From NCBI GenBank assembly GCA_030652215.1, contig JAUSBC010000102.1, forward strand, positions 1 to 64,000: a stretch of 64,000 nucleotides of DNA, written 5' to 3'. The stretch's first letter is position 1. Each line of letters begins with the position of its first letter. The translations under genes and the position numbers were made by a program. This DNA comes from Sideroxyarcus sp. (GTDB taxonomy: Bacteria; Pseudomonadota; Gammaproteobacteria; Burkholderiales; Gallionellaceae). Shown piece by piece: positions 35,248 to 45,099 of this stretch. Under the pieces are notes generated by a model, which searched no databases, was not told where the DNA came from, and saw only the letters and a program-made list of their open reading frames with translations.

Positions 35248-36428
35248 AAAAATCGACAGTCGCGATGCTGGTTGTTTCGGGAGTGATCGCCGCGTTCGCC
35301 GCAATCTGGTACGTCACCCTGCCTGCGGCAAACGGAGACGATCCGGACAAGCGCGGTGCAAAGCCCGTTCAGGTTCGAGCCGTCGCGGCTGCGGTCGAGG
35401 CGGTTCCCGTGGTGCTGGATGCGGTGGGTACGGTGGAGGCGGACCAAAGCGTGGCGGTGCGCGCCGAAGTGGGCGGCGTGCTGCAGAAGATTCATTTCCG
35501 CGAGGGAGACTTGGTCAAGGCCGGGCAGTTGCTGTTCCAGATCGAATCCAGCGTGCCGCAGGCCGAGGTCGACCGGGCGCGCGCCAACCTGGCGCGCGAT
35601 CAGGCAGCCGCCAACGAGGCGCGCGCGCAGGCACGGCGCCTGGAATCGCTGGTCGCCAAGGAATACGTCACGCAGCAGGAATACGCGCTGGCCGTGGCGC
35701 AGGAGCAGGCGGCCGATGCCACGGTGCGCGCGAGCGAGGCGGCGCTGAAAGCGGTGCAGGCGCAACTCGGCTATGCGCGCATCACGTCGCCGATCTCCGG
35801 ACGCGCCGGGATATTGAACATCAAGCAGGGCAATCTGGTCAGTGCTGCGTCCACCGAGCCGCTGGTCACCATCAACGCCACGCGTCCGGTCATGGTCGCG
35901 TTCAGCGTGCCGCAGCAGTATTTGCAGACGGCACGTGACGGGCAGCGCAAGCAGCCTCTGGCAGTCGAGGTGCGGCGCGACGCGCAGGACGAGGTGTTGA
36001 CCACGGGCACGTTGGCGTTCATCGACAACGCGGTCGACACGCAGACCGGAACCATACGCATGAAGGCGCGCATTCCCAACCGGGACGAAATCGTGTGGCC
36101 CGGCGAGTTGGTCTCGCTGCGTTTGATAATGGGCGTGCAGCAGGATGCGCTCGTCATTCCGGAAGCGGCGGTCCAACTCGGGCAGGACGGCACCTATGTG
36201 TACGTGATCAAGGACGGAAGCGCCCGCGTGCAGGCCATTCGCGTGGTGCGCCAGGTGGGCAGCCGGGTCGTGGTCGGGGAAGGGCTGTCTGCAGGGCAGC
36301 AGGTGATCGTCAACCCGCCGAGCAATTTGCGCGCGGACAGTCAGGTCGTGATTGTCGGCGCGCAGGGCGACGCGGGCGCAAAAAGCGGCATGGCCCGCAG
36401 CGCCGCCACCGGGGGCTATCGCCCATGA
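35244..36428 (+). CDS. RND efflux periplasmic adaptor (membrane fusion protein)
   Basis: 394-residue HlyD/AcrA-type adaptor. One N-terminal membrane anchor (residues 7-28), then the lipoyl half-motifs AVRAEVGGVLQKIHFREGDLV and ARITSPISGRAGILNIKQGNLV around an alpha-helical hairpin (about 105-180), then beta-barrel and membrane-proximal domains. No lipobox cysteine. It bridges the RND pump and the TolC-like channel. The stop overlaps the pump start by 4 nt. Confidence 0.93.
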   Translation: MKKSTVAMLVVSGVIAAFAAIWYVTLPAANGDDPDKRGAKPVQVRAVAAAVEAVPVVLDAVGTVEADQSVAVRAEVGGVLQKIHFREGDLVKAGQLLFQIESSVPQAEVDRARANLARDQAAANEARAQARRLESLVAKEYVTQQEYALAVAQEQAADATVRASEAALKAVQAQLGYARITSPISGRAGILNIKQGNLVSAASTEPLVTINATRPVMVAFSVPQQYLQTARDGQRKQPLAVEVRRDAQDEVLTTGTLAFIDNAVDTQTGTIRMKARIPNRDEIVWPGELVSLRLIMGVQQDALVIPEAAVQLGQDGTYVYVIKDGSARVQAIRVVRQVGSRVVVGEGLSAGQQVIVNPPSNLRADSQVVIVGAQGDAGAKSGMARSAATGGYRP

Positions 36429-39400
36429 ACATCTGGCGCATTTTCATCGACCGCCCGGTGATGACCACGGTGCTGGTCAGCGCAACCACGATTTTCGGCA
36501 CGTTCGCGTTCATGCAATTGCCGGTGAACGAATTGCCGAACGTCGATTTCCCCACCATCCAGGTGACGGCGGGTCTGGCCGGAGGCAATCCGGAGAACAT
36601 CGCGGCCACGGTGGCAACGCCGCTGGAGCGTCAGTTCTCCACCATCGCCGGGCTGGATTCGATGACCTCGGTGAGCTCGGCCGGCTCCACGCGCATCACG
36701 CTGCAATTCAACCTGGACCGGGATATCGACGCGGCCGCGCAGGATGTGCAGACGGCGATTTCACAGGCCGTGCGCCTGCTGCCGCCGGAACTGGACAACG
36801 CGCCGCGCATGCGCAAGGTCAATCCGGCCGACAGCCCTATCATCTATCTGGCGCTGACCGCGAAGAATTTGCCGCTCACCGCACTCAACGAATATGCCGA
36901 CAACCAGATTTCGCAGCGTATTTCCACGCTGCCGAGCGTGGCGCAGATGCTGGTGTTCGGTTCGCAGAAATATGCGGTGCGCCTGTACCTGGACCCGAAC
37001 GCGCTGGTTCAGCGCAAACTGGCCATAGACGATGTTTCGGCCGCGCTGGAAAAAGCCAACAGCAATTTGCCCTCCGGCACGCTGGACGGGCGCAGCAAAA
37101 AATTCACCGTCAAGACCTCGGGGCAACTGGAGAGCGCGGCCGATTTCAATTCGGTGGTGATCAATTATTCGGACGGCACGCCGGTGCGTTTCTCCGACAT
37201 CGGCCGCGCCGAGGACAGTGTCGAAAACAACCGCGCCAAAACCTGGTTCAACGGTGAACGTTCCATCGTGCTCGCCGTGCAGCGCCAGCCGGGCGCGAAC
37301 ACCGTCGAGGTGGTCAGGAGCATACGCGCGCTGCTGCCCGATATACGCCGCCAGTTGCCGGGCGATGCGAAACTGGAAGTGCTGTTCGACCGCTCCGAAT
37401 TCATCGGCGAGTCCATCCACGAAGTCGAGTTCACCCTGATGCTGGCGGTGGTGCTGGTGGTGCTGGTTGTGCTGGCGTTCCTGCGCAACTATTACTCGAC
37501 GCTGATCGTGGCCATCGTGTTGCCCATCTCGCTGATCGGCACCTTCGCCGCCATGTTCGTGCTGGGTTATAGCCTCAACAACATCTCGCTGATGGCGCTG
37601 ACGCTGGCCGTGGGCTTCGTGGTGGACGACGCCATCGTGGTGCTGGAGAACATTACGCGCCACATGGAGATGGGCAAAGACCGCATGACGGCCGCCATCG
37701 ACGGCACGCGCGAGATCGGTTTCACGGTCATTTCGATGACCTTGTCGCTGGTCGCGGTGTTCCTGCCGATACTGTTCATGGGCGGCATCCTCGGCCGGCT
37801 GTTCACCGAGTTTTCCGTCACCATCGGCCTCGCGGTACTGATATCCGGCGCGGTCTCGCTGAGCCTGACGCCGATGTTGTGCAGCCGCTACCTGCAAACC
37901 AGCCATCGCCACGGGCGCTTCTTCGACGGCTTCGAGAAATTATTCGAGCGTGTCGAGCTCGGCTATCGCGACAGCCTGCAATGGAGTCTGCACAACCGGC
38001 GTTTCATGCTCTACCTTGCGGGTGTCATCCTGCTGGCCACGGCATGGCTGTTCGTGGTGGTGCCGAAAGGCTTCATCCCGCGCCAGGATACCGGGCAGAT
38101 TACCGGCTCCACGCGTGCGGAAGAAGGCATCGTGTTCGAGGACCTGGTCGCCAAGCAATTGCAGATCACCGACATCATCCGCAAGAATCCCAACGTCGCG
38201 GCGGTCCAGTCCAGCGCGGGGCAGGCGGGCGGCGGCGTGACGGGTGGCAACGTGGGACGGCTGGTGATACGGCTCAAGCCGAAAAGCGAGCGCAGCCTGA
38301 GTGCGGACGAAGTCATAGAGGAACTGTCGAAACAAACGCGCGGCGTGGAAGGCATGCGGCTGTTCCTGCAAAACCCGCCCGCGATCAACATCGGCGCGCA
38401 GCAGAGTAACGCCGAATTCCAGTTGGTATTGCTGGGCTCGGATACCGATGTGCTGTACCGTGCGGCGGGCGAACTGGAAAGCGTGTTGCGTGGAGAGAAG
38501 ATATTGCTCGACGTGAACAGCAATCTGGAGCTGCGCAATCCGGAACTCCAGATCGACATCCTGCGCGACCGCGCGGCGGCGCTCGGCATCACACCGCAGC
38601 AGATCCAGTCCACGCTATACGACGCCTACGGCGCAAGGCGCGTGACCAGCATCTATGCCGCATCCGACCAGTACTCGGTGCTCATGCAACTGGACACCCG
38701 CTTCCAGGCCGACATCAATGCGCTGGGCGCGCTGCATATCAAGAGCGCCAACCAGCAGATGGTGCCGCTATCTTCCGTGGCGACCATCAGGAGCGGCGTG
38801 GGGCCGTTGTCGATTTCGCACTTCGGGCAGCAGCCCGCGGTCACGCTGTCGTTCAATATCGCGCCCGGCGTGTCGCTGGGCGATGCGACGAACCGGGTGC
38901 AGCAGCTCGCGCGGGAGAGCCTGCCGCAGGGCGTGACGACGTCGCTATCCGGCTCGGCCAAGACCTTCCAGGATTCCATGACCGACCTGCCGGTGCTGCT
39001 GGCCGTCACCATCCTCGTCATTTACATGATCCTGGCCATCCTGTACGAACACTTCGCGCATCCGGTGACCATCCTGACCGCGTTGCCGCTGGCCGGCTTC
39101 GGCGCACTGATCATGCTGATCGTGTTCCATCAGGACCTGAATATCTTCAGCTTCGTCGGCATCATCTTGCTGGTGGGACTGGTCAAGAAGAACGGCATCA
39201 TGATGGTCGACTTCGCCGTGGCCGCGCGGCGCGATCAGCAACTGTCGGCGGTCGATGCCATGGTGCAGGCATGCCGGGTGCGTTTCCGTCCCATCATGAT
39301 GACCACGCTGGCGGCAATCCTGGCGACTTTGCCGATTGCCTTGGGTTACGGCGCGGGAGCGGAAGCGCGCCGTCCGCTGGGTATCGCGGTGGTGGGCGGC

Positions 39401-39511
39401 CTGGTGTTTTCGCAATTCCTCACGCTGTACCTGACACCGGCTTTTTACGTGAGCATGGAGCATGTGACGCAGCGCTGGGCCGAATGGAAAAAATCCAGGC
39501 AGGGTGCGTAG
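36425..39511 (+). CDS. RND-family efflux pump permease (HAE1/MdtB-like)
   Basis: 1028-residue inner-membrane pump. It starts MNIWRIFIDRPVMTTVLVSA, overlapping the adaptor stop. The long open frame upstream is a shadow. Two six-helix bundles frame the large periplasmic loops. The proton-relay aspartates are in LAVGFVVDDAIVVLENITRH, and the second half has VGLVKKNGIMMVDFAV. Sequence style matches the multidrug HAE1 branch (MdtB/MuxB) rather than metal-type CzcA pumps. Substrates cannot be read from the sequence. It is convergent with the next gene after 21 nt. Confidence 0.94.
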   Translation: MNIWRIFIDRPVMTTVLVSATTIFGTFAFMQLPVNELPNVDFPTIQVTAGLAGGNPENIAATVATPLERQFSTIAGLDSMTSVSSAGSTRITLQFNLDRDIDAAAQDVQTAISQAVRLLPPELDNAPRMRKVNPADSPIIYLALTAKNLPLTALNEYADNQISQRISTLPSVAQMLVFGSQKYAVRLYLDPNALVQRKLAIDDVSAALEKANSNLPSGTLDGRSKKFTVKTSGQLESAADFNSVVINYSDGTPVRFSDIGRAEDSVENNRAKTWFNGERSIVLAVQRQPGANTVEVVRSIRALLPDIRRQLPGDAKLEVLFDRSEFIGESIHEVEFTLMLAVVLVVLVVLAFLRNYYSTLIVAIVLPISLIGTFAAMFVLGYSLNNISLMALTLAVGFVVDDAIVVLENITRHMEMGKDRMTAAIDGTREIGFTVISMTLSLVAVFLPILFMGGILGRLFTEFSVTIGLAVLISGAVSLSLTPMLCSRYLQTSHRHGRFFDGFEKLFERVELGYRDSLQWSLHNRRFMLYLAGVILLATAWLFVVVPKGFIPRQDTGQITGSTRAEEGIVFEDLVAKQLQITDIIRKNPNVAAVQSSAGQAGGGVTGGNVGRLVIRLKPKSERSLSADEVIEELSKQTRGVEGMRLFLQNPPAINIGAQQSNAEFQLVLLGSDTDVLYRAAGELESVLRGEKILLDVNSNLELRNPELQIDILRDRAAALGITPQQIQSTLYDAYGARRVTSIYAASDQYSVLMQLDTRFQADINALGALHIKSANQQMVPLSSVATIRSGVGPLSISHFGQQPAVTLSFNIAPGVSLGDATNRVQQLARESLPQGVTTSLSGSAKTFQDSMTDLPVLLAVTILVIYMILAILYEHFAHPVTILTALPLAGFGALIMLIVFHQDLNIFSFVGIILLVGLVKKNGIMMVDFAVAARRDQQLSAVDAMVQACRVRFRPIMMTTLAAILATLPIALGYGAGAEARRPLGIAVVGGLVFSQFLTLYLTPAFYVSMEHVTQRWAEWKKSRQGA

Positions 39512-39532
39512 GCGGCGGGCAGGAGCGATTCG

Positions 39533-40486
39533 CTAGCGCAGTTCCCTGGCAATGCGAAAACCAATGTTGCTGAAGCGTTTGTCGGCGTCGTCCCTGCCGC
39601 GTTTGGCCGCGCGTACCAGTTCCGGACTGTTGTTCCAAGAGCCGCCGCGGATGACGCGCTTGTCATCTTCTCCCGGCCAGGCGCGGCCGTCTGGCGGCGC
39701 GTTTTCATAGTCTTCGTGATAGCCGTCCGCGGTCCATTCCCACACGTTACCCAGCATGTCGTGCAATTTGAATGCATTGGCTTTGAATTTTGAAACCGGG
39801 GAGGCATACGCAAAGCCGTCCGTGCAAGCATGCGCCAGCCAGGACGCGGCTCCCCGTATTTTCGCCTGGGCCGTCTGGTCAGCGACGCTGGCATATTTGC
39901 AGGCATCTTCGGGCTTGTCGCCCCAGTAGCGCGAGGTGAGGGTTTTGCCTCGGGCCGCGTATTCCCATTCGGCTTCGGTTGGCAGCCGGTATTTCTTTCC
40001 CGTTTTACGCGACAGCCATTGCGCATAGGCCTGGGCATCGTTCCAACTGATGCAGGAGACCGGGTGTTGGGCGGTTTGCAGGTAGCCCGGATCGCGCCAG
40101 TTGCGGTGGCTGCGCTCCCTGAATGTGCCTTCTTCCAGCGTCCAGCATGTGTCGCCGGCATCGTATTTGGTCTGCTTCACGAAGGCGGCAAACTGCCCGC
40201 GCGTGATCTCGGTCTTGCCCAGTGCAAAGGCGGCCACGCGGACGCGATGTACCGGTCCTTCGTCGTCGTTGCGTTCGTCCTCGGAATCGGGCGAGCCCAT
40301 GTCGAAGCGCCCCGCAGGAATGACGACCAATTGGGGACAATTCGCGCAGTCGCGCAACACCGTACCGGCTTTGGGTTCGGGCGGGGACTTTGCACGTTTC
40401 GCGCCGCTGCCGGTTTCGGCAGGGTAGGCCTGTGCGGAAAACCACATCAGGCAGCAGAAAGCGGGAAGGAGTGCGGGTATGCGCAT
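39533..40486 (-). CDS. Secreted formylglycine-generating-enzyme-like (SUMF1/EgtB fold) protein
   Basis: 317 residues with a signal peptide (MRIPALLPAFCCLMWFSAQA). The FGE-sulfatase domain follows from about residue 48: LVVIPAGRFDMGSPDSEDE, HPVSCISWNDAQAYAQWLS, YRLPTEAEWEYAARG, LGNVWEWTADG and VIRGGSWNNSPELVRAAKR, then FSNIGFRIARE. True FGE enzymes activate sulfatases, but most bacterial relatives with this domain have other or unknown roles. No sulfatase gene is in the window. Periplasmic location follows from the signal peptide. Confidence 0.88.
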   Translation of the reverse strand: MRIPALLPAFCCLMWFSAQAYPAETGSGAKRAKSPPEPKAGTVLRDCANCPQLVVIPAGRFDMGSPDSEDERNDDEGPVHRVRVAAFALGKTEITRGQFAAFVKQTKYDAGDTCWTLEEGTFRERSHRNWRDPGYLQTAQHPVSCISWNDAQAYAQWLSRKTGKKYRLPTEAEWEYAARGKTLTSRYWGDKPEDACKYASVADQTAQAKIRGAASWLAHACTDGFAYASPVSKFKANAFKLHDMLGNVWEWTADGYHEDYENAPPDGRAWPGEDDKRVIRGGSWNNSPELVRAAKRGRDDADKRFSNIGFRIARELR

Positions 40487-40786
40487 GGGGTCGACCTCAC
40501 TGTCTGTGTTTATGTATCGGTTCGATGCTAGTTAGCGAACGGCAATGCATCTGTGCGCTGCCGGACAAAAATACCCGACATGTCGTTAGTGCATATGCGC
40601 GCGCAGTATATGATGCATTGGGCATTGCGAAAACACGCCGGCAAGTACAACTTGATCCCGCGCAAGGTCGAACTGTTCCGGGTGCTGGTAAACTGCGCGC
40701 ATGGCAGCGATACACGACAGCCATCCGCGCCCTCTCCCGGCACGGGAAATGCGCCGCACTCACTTGAATTGATTGAACAAGCAGAC
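40487..40786. other. Divergent intergenic region
   Basis: 300 bp between the FGE-like gene and the dioxygenase gene. The dioxygenase frame stays open upstream to 40553, but those residues lack homology cues, so I leave them out. No regulatory site identified. Confidence 0.4.
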
Positions 40787-41527
40787 ATGACCAACGCCAA
40801 CCTCGCACCCACGTACACCGATCCCTCCCACCTTGCCGATGCCGTGAAAAGTCACGGATTCGGCGTGTTAAGCCCCTCCGGGCTGGCCACTTTCATCGAA
40901 TTCCCGCTGTCGGCGCTGGATGCGCTGAAACCGGACTGGGATATTTTGCCGCCGGACAATTTTCTCAAGGACGGCGGACATTACCGCCGCCGCAGGCATT
41001 CCAGTTTCATCGTGAACGGCGAGGATGTTCGCCAAGTGCCGCATCGCGCCCATTACCAGCCGCTGGAGTACAACGCGCTGCACGGCGGCATGTTGCGCAT
41101 GTTCGAGCCGATGAAGCCGGAAATCGTGGCGCAACCCGTGTTCGGGAAATTGCTGCGGACCATCGCGCAAGTCTGTTCCACCGTGAAAGGCGCACAACCC
41201 TGGCATGTGGAAGCGCACCAGTTCCGCATCGACACCAGCAACGGCATCGGACGCCCGACGCCGGAGGGCGCGCACCGCGACGGCACGGATTTCGTCGCTA
41301 TCCTGTTCGCGGGACGCGAGAACATTCGCGGCGGCGAAAGCCGCATTTTCGAATACCTCGGACGCCACGGCCAGCGTTTCACCCTGACCGAAAAGTGGAC
41401 GTTGCTGCTGCTCGACGACCAGCGCGTCATCCACGAATCCACCCCGATACAGCCCGACGGCGAAAACGGGCACCGCGATACGCTGGTGCTGACTTTCCGC
41501 GCGGGAGGTTTCCTGGAACAGGCTTGA
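40787..41527 (+). CDS. 2-oxoglutarate/Fe(II) dioxygenase, BsmA/IDO-like family
   Basis: 246-residue dioxygenase of the 2OG-Fe_dioxy (amino-acid hydroxylase) type. The iron triad is visible as His163-x-Asp165 (GAHRDGTDF) and His216 (RVIHEST), with Arg230 as the likely 2-oxoglutarate anchor. HQFRI and GGESRIFE are further family signatures. Start at 40787 (MTNANLAP) is preferred; an in-frame extension upstream has no homology. Relatives hydroxylate free amino acids such as isoleucine or methionine. The neighbouring cysK is on the same strand 109 bp downstream, which may hint at amino-acid chemistry, but linkage is unproven. Confidence 0.82.
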   Translation: MTNANLAPTYTDPSHLADAVKSHGFGVLSPSGLATFIEFPLSALDALKPDWDILPPDNFLKDGGHYRRRRHSSFIVNGEDVRQVPHRAHYQPLEYNALHGGMLRMFEPMKPEIVAQPVFGKLLRTIAQVCSTVKGAQPWHVEAHQFRIDTSNGIGRPTPEGAHRDGTDFVAILFAGRENIRGGESRIFEYLGRHGQRFTLTEKWTLLLLDDQRVIHESTPIQPDGENGHRDTLVLTFRAGGFLEQA

Positions 41528-41636
41528 GGCAGGCGACAGCGATTCCGGTTCTATAGATATAACAATTCACCAGTTCATAAAGCGCTGCCGTTTGGTTAGA
41601 CTTGCACCATCGTCAACCCCATTCAGGTAGCGCATC

Positions 41637-42611
<975 letters not shown>

Positions 42612-42624
42612 ATCAGGCGATACG

Positions 42625-42850
42625 GTAGGGTGGGCACGCTTCGCGTGCCCACCCTACGCAGGCCTGTAGGTTGGGCAAAGCGCAGCGTGCCCAACATCAA
42701 ATTGTTACCTTCTTTTTTTTGGCACGCTGCGCTTTCCCCGCAAGGGGGGAGACCGACGGAGTCTAACGGCTGCGCCGTTACCCGTTCGCTCTGCCCACGC
42801 GGTTAGCGAAGGATATTACCGCGTGGGCACACAAAACGTGCCCACCCTAC
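42625..42850. repeat. Mosaic of REP2 and REP1 palindromic elements
   Basis: In order: a compact REP2 hairpin (GTAGGGTGGGCACG at 42625-42638 with CGTGCCCACCCTAC at 42644-42657), a REP1 left arm (42666-42695) with a partly destroyed right arm (42721-42735), a G-rich junction (42736-42790), and an incomplete REP2 (42793-42850, ending GTGCCCACCCTAC). The two families are nested or recombined here. Confidence 0.85.
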
Positions 42851-42866
42851 GCAGATAATGAAGTGC

Positions 42867-42907
42867 AAAAGGAAACGCCAGCATTTATGATGCTGGCGTT
42901 TCCTTTT
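42867..42907 (+). terminator. Perfect 18-bp hairpin with T-tract just upstream of cysM
   Basis: AAAAGGAAACGCCAGCAT (42867-42884) and ATGCTGGCGTTTCCTTTT (42890-42907) are fully complementary, with a 5-nt loop. The 3' arm ends in T residues, so it looks like a rho-independent terminator working in both directions. It ends 14 nt before the cysM start codon. Confidence 0.85.
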
Positions 42908-42921
42908 TCGCGGGACTGAGC

Positions 42922-43809
42922 ATGTACAAGACACTGGACGACTGCGTCGGCAATACGCCGCTGGTCAGACTCAAGCGCATACCCGGCAACACCTCCAATG
43001 TCATTCTGGCGAAGCTGGAAGGGAATAACCCGGCCGGTTCGGTTAAGGACAGACCCGCCCTCTCCATGATCCGTCGTGCCGAGGAGCGCGGCACCATCAA
43101 GCCGGGCGACACGCTGATCGAGGCTACCAGCGGCAACACCGGTATTGCGCTGGCGATGGCGGCGGCGATGCGCGGCTACAAGTTGATCCTGGTGATGCCG
43201 GAAAACCAGAGTGTGGAGCGACGCCAGACCATGCGCGCGTTCGGTGCGGAACTGGTACTGACGCCGAAAGCGGGCAGCATGGAACTGGCGCGCGACACGG
43301 CGGAAAAACTTCGCGATGCGGGCAAAGGCATCATCCTCGACCAGTTCGCCAATCCGGACAATCCGCTGGCGCACTACGAAGGCACCGCGCCGGAGATCTG
43401 GCGCGAAACCAACGGCCGGATCACGCATTTTGTGAGTAGCATGGGCACCACCGGCACCATCATGGGTTGCTCGCGTTACTTCAAGGAAGTGAACCCCGCG
43501 ATCCAGGTCATCGGAGCGCAGCCGGAAGAGGGCGCGCAGATTCCCGGCATACGCAAATGGACGGAAGCTTATCTGCCAGCGATATACAACCCGAAAAGCG
43601 TGGACAGGCTGGAGAACGTGGCGCAGAAAGATGCCGAGGAATTGACACGGCGGCTGGCGCGCGAGGAAGGCATCTTCTGCGGCATCTCTTCTGGCGGCGC
43701 CTTGAGCGTGGCGCTGCGCGTCTCGCAACAGGTACAGAACTCGACCATCGTGTTCATCGTGTGCGACCGCGGCGACCGCTACCTTTCAACCGGCGTATTT
43801 CCCGCCTGA
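42922..43809 (+). CDS. cysM: Cysteine synthase B
   Basis: PLP-dependent O-acetylserine/thiosulfate sulfhydrylase, 295 aa. PLP lysine is Lys42 in [23 protein letters not shown] and SMGTTGTIMGCSRYF follow. The sequence is closer to CysM than to the cysK product upstream, with the short loop YEGTAPEIWRET. The start codon is fixed by the conserved N-terminus (TLDDCVGNTPLVRL). A strong terminator hairpin lies directly upstream, leaving little room for a separate leader. The TGA overlaps the next start by 1 nt. Confidence 0.95.
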   Translation: MYKTLDDCVGNTPLVRLKRIPGNTSNVILAKLEGNNPAGSVKDRPALSMIRRAEERGTIKPGDTLIEATSGNTGIALAMAAAMRGYKLILVMPENQSVERRQTMRAFGAELVLTPKAGSMELARDTAEKLRDAGKGIILDQFANPDNPLAHYEGTAPEIWRETNGRITHFVSSMGTTGTIMGCSRYFKEVNPAIQVIGAQPEEGAQIPGIRKWTEAYLPAIYNPKSVDRLENVAQKDAEELTRRLAREEGIFCGISSGGALSVALRVSQQVQNSTIVFIVCDRGDRYLSTGVFPA

Positions 43810-44816
43810 TGCGCATGTCTTTTCGATCAGCATGGATTTCCGGTATCGCTGCGCTCTTGCTGCCGTTGGCCGCGCTAGCTGCGCTGGTGGGCGACGACAA
43901 CTTCGTTGGCCCGCCGCCGCCGCCGCAGCTTGCACCCGAGGCTGTCATTAAAGCGCTGGACAAACAACACGAGTACCTGTCGGATAAGCTGGTCGGCTTC
44001 GTAAGCAGCATAGACCGGTTCTTCGGCGATGATCGCCATTATCAGGAGGCCAACGAAAGCGTGTTCCAGTTGGATGTCACGCGGGTCTTCGGCTACGGCG
44101 GGGAAAACAAGTTCGTGCTGTCGGGCAGGGCCAATGCGCATTTGCCGATTGCCCAGCAAAAACTGCACTTGCTGGTGGAAACGGACCCGGACAAGAACAC
44201 GACTGCGGACCCGAAACAGACCCAGCTGCAGGCGCAGACCGTCAGTCAAACGGAAGAGCCGCAGAGTTTCTCCGCCGCCTTGCGCTATGTGAAGGAAGCC
44301 GCAGAGCCCTGGCATCTGAGCGCGGACGGCGGGATCAAGTTTCAGGGCTTCAAGACCACACCCTTTGTGCGTGCCCGCGCCAGTCTGGTGGAGCCGGTGG
44401 GGGAGTGGCGGGCGAAGCTGGCGGAGACGTTGTTCTGGTTCAACACCACCGGTGCAGGCGCAACCACCCAACTGGATTTCGAACGCACGATCAGCGAGCC
44501 GATGCTGTTTCGCGCCACCAGCAACGCCACCTGGTTGCACGACAAACAGAATATCGACCTGCGCCAGGACTTGACGCTGTTTCACAAGGTGGATGAGCGC
44601 ACCGCTTTGCTGTACCAGGCCAGCGCGATCGGCGTCAGCCAGCCGGAGGAGCGGGTGGAAGATTATGTCCTGCTCGTCTCGTACCGCTATCGCTTGCACC
44701 GGAAATGGACCTATCTGGAAGTCAGCCCGCAATTGCATTATCCGCGCGAGAAAGATTACCACTCCAGCCCGTCACTGGTTGTGCGGCTGGAGGTGCTGTT
44801 CGACGAATCGAAGTAA
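43809..44816 (+). CDS. Secreted protein of unknown function, probably outer-membrane associated
   Basis: 335 residues with an N-terminal signal peptide (MRMSFRSAWISGIAALLLPLAALA). After a Pro-rich stretch (VGPPPPPQL) there is a helical region, then a long strand-rich part with repeated aromatic/charged alternation (VFQLDVTRVFGYGG, YVLLVSYRYRLHRKWTYLEV) ending SLVVRLEVLFDESK. This resembles a beta-barrel, but I recognise no named family. It begins one base before the end of cysM (TGATG), so the two genes are co-translated; the link to cysteine synthesis is unclear. Confidence 0.75.
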   Translation: MRMSFRSAWISGIAALLLPLAALAALVGDDNFVGPPPPPQLAPEAVIKALDKQHEYLSDKLVGFVSSIDRFFGDDRHYQEANESVFQLDVTRVFGYGGENKFVLSGRANAHLPIAQQKLHLLVETDPDKNTTADPKQTQLQAQTVSQTEEPQSFSAALRYVKEAAEPWHLSADGGIKFQGFKTTPFVRARASLVEPVGEWRAKLAETLFWFNTTGAGATTQLDFERTISEPMLFRATSNATWLHDKQNIDLRQDLTLFHKVDERTALLYQASAIGVSQPEERVEDYVLLVSYRYRLHRKWTYLEVSPQLHYPREKDYHSSPSLVVRLEVLFDESK

Positions 44817-45099
44817 TGTCCGGGGGCGCCGGACTCTGCGCATGGCCGACGCTTTCCGGCACGGCGTGCACTGTTCTCTTTGGATAATTTTCCCTTCGAG
44901 CACAATCCAGGGCGCGCCGCCGCTTGCAGCAGTTTTGTCGGGGCATTTCAAAATACTCCCCGAAAAAATGCTGCGGCCTATCACATCGCATCAAAAAATA
45001 ATATGAATAAAAGTATATAGACCTTCAAGAGCCTTCCCATTCCATCGGCTTACGCACTACTATCGCGCGCTTTGTTATATACACAATTTCTGCGGGGAA

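Noticed and set aside
40553-40786. In-frame upstream extension of the dioxygenase gene
   Set aside because: The 78 extra residues have no family similarity and a Met at 40787 gives the expected length.
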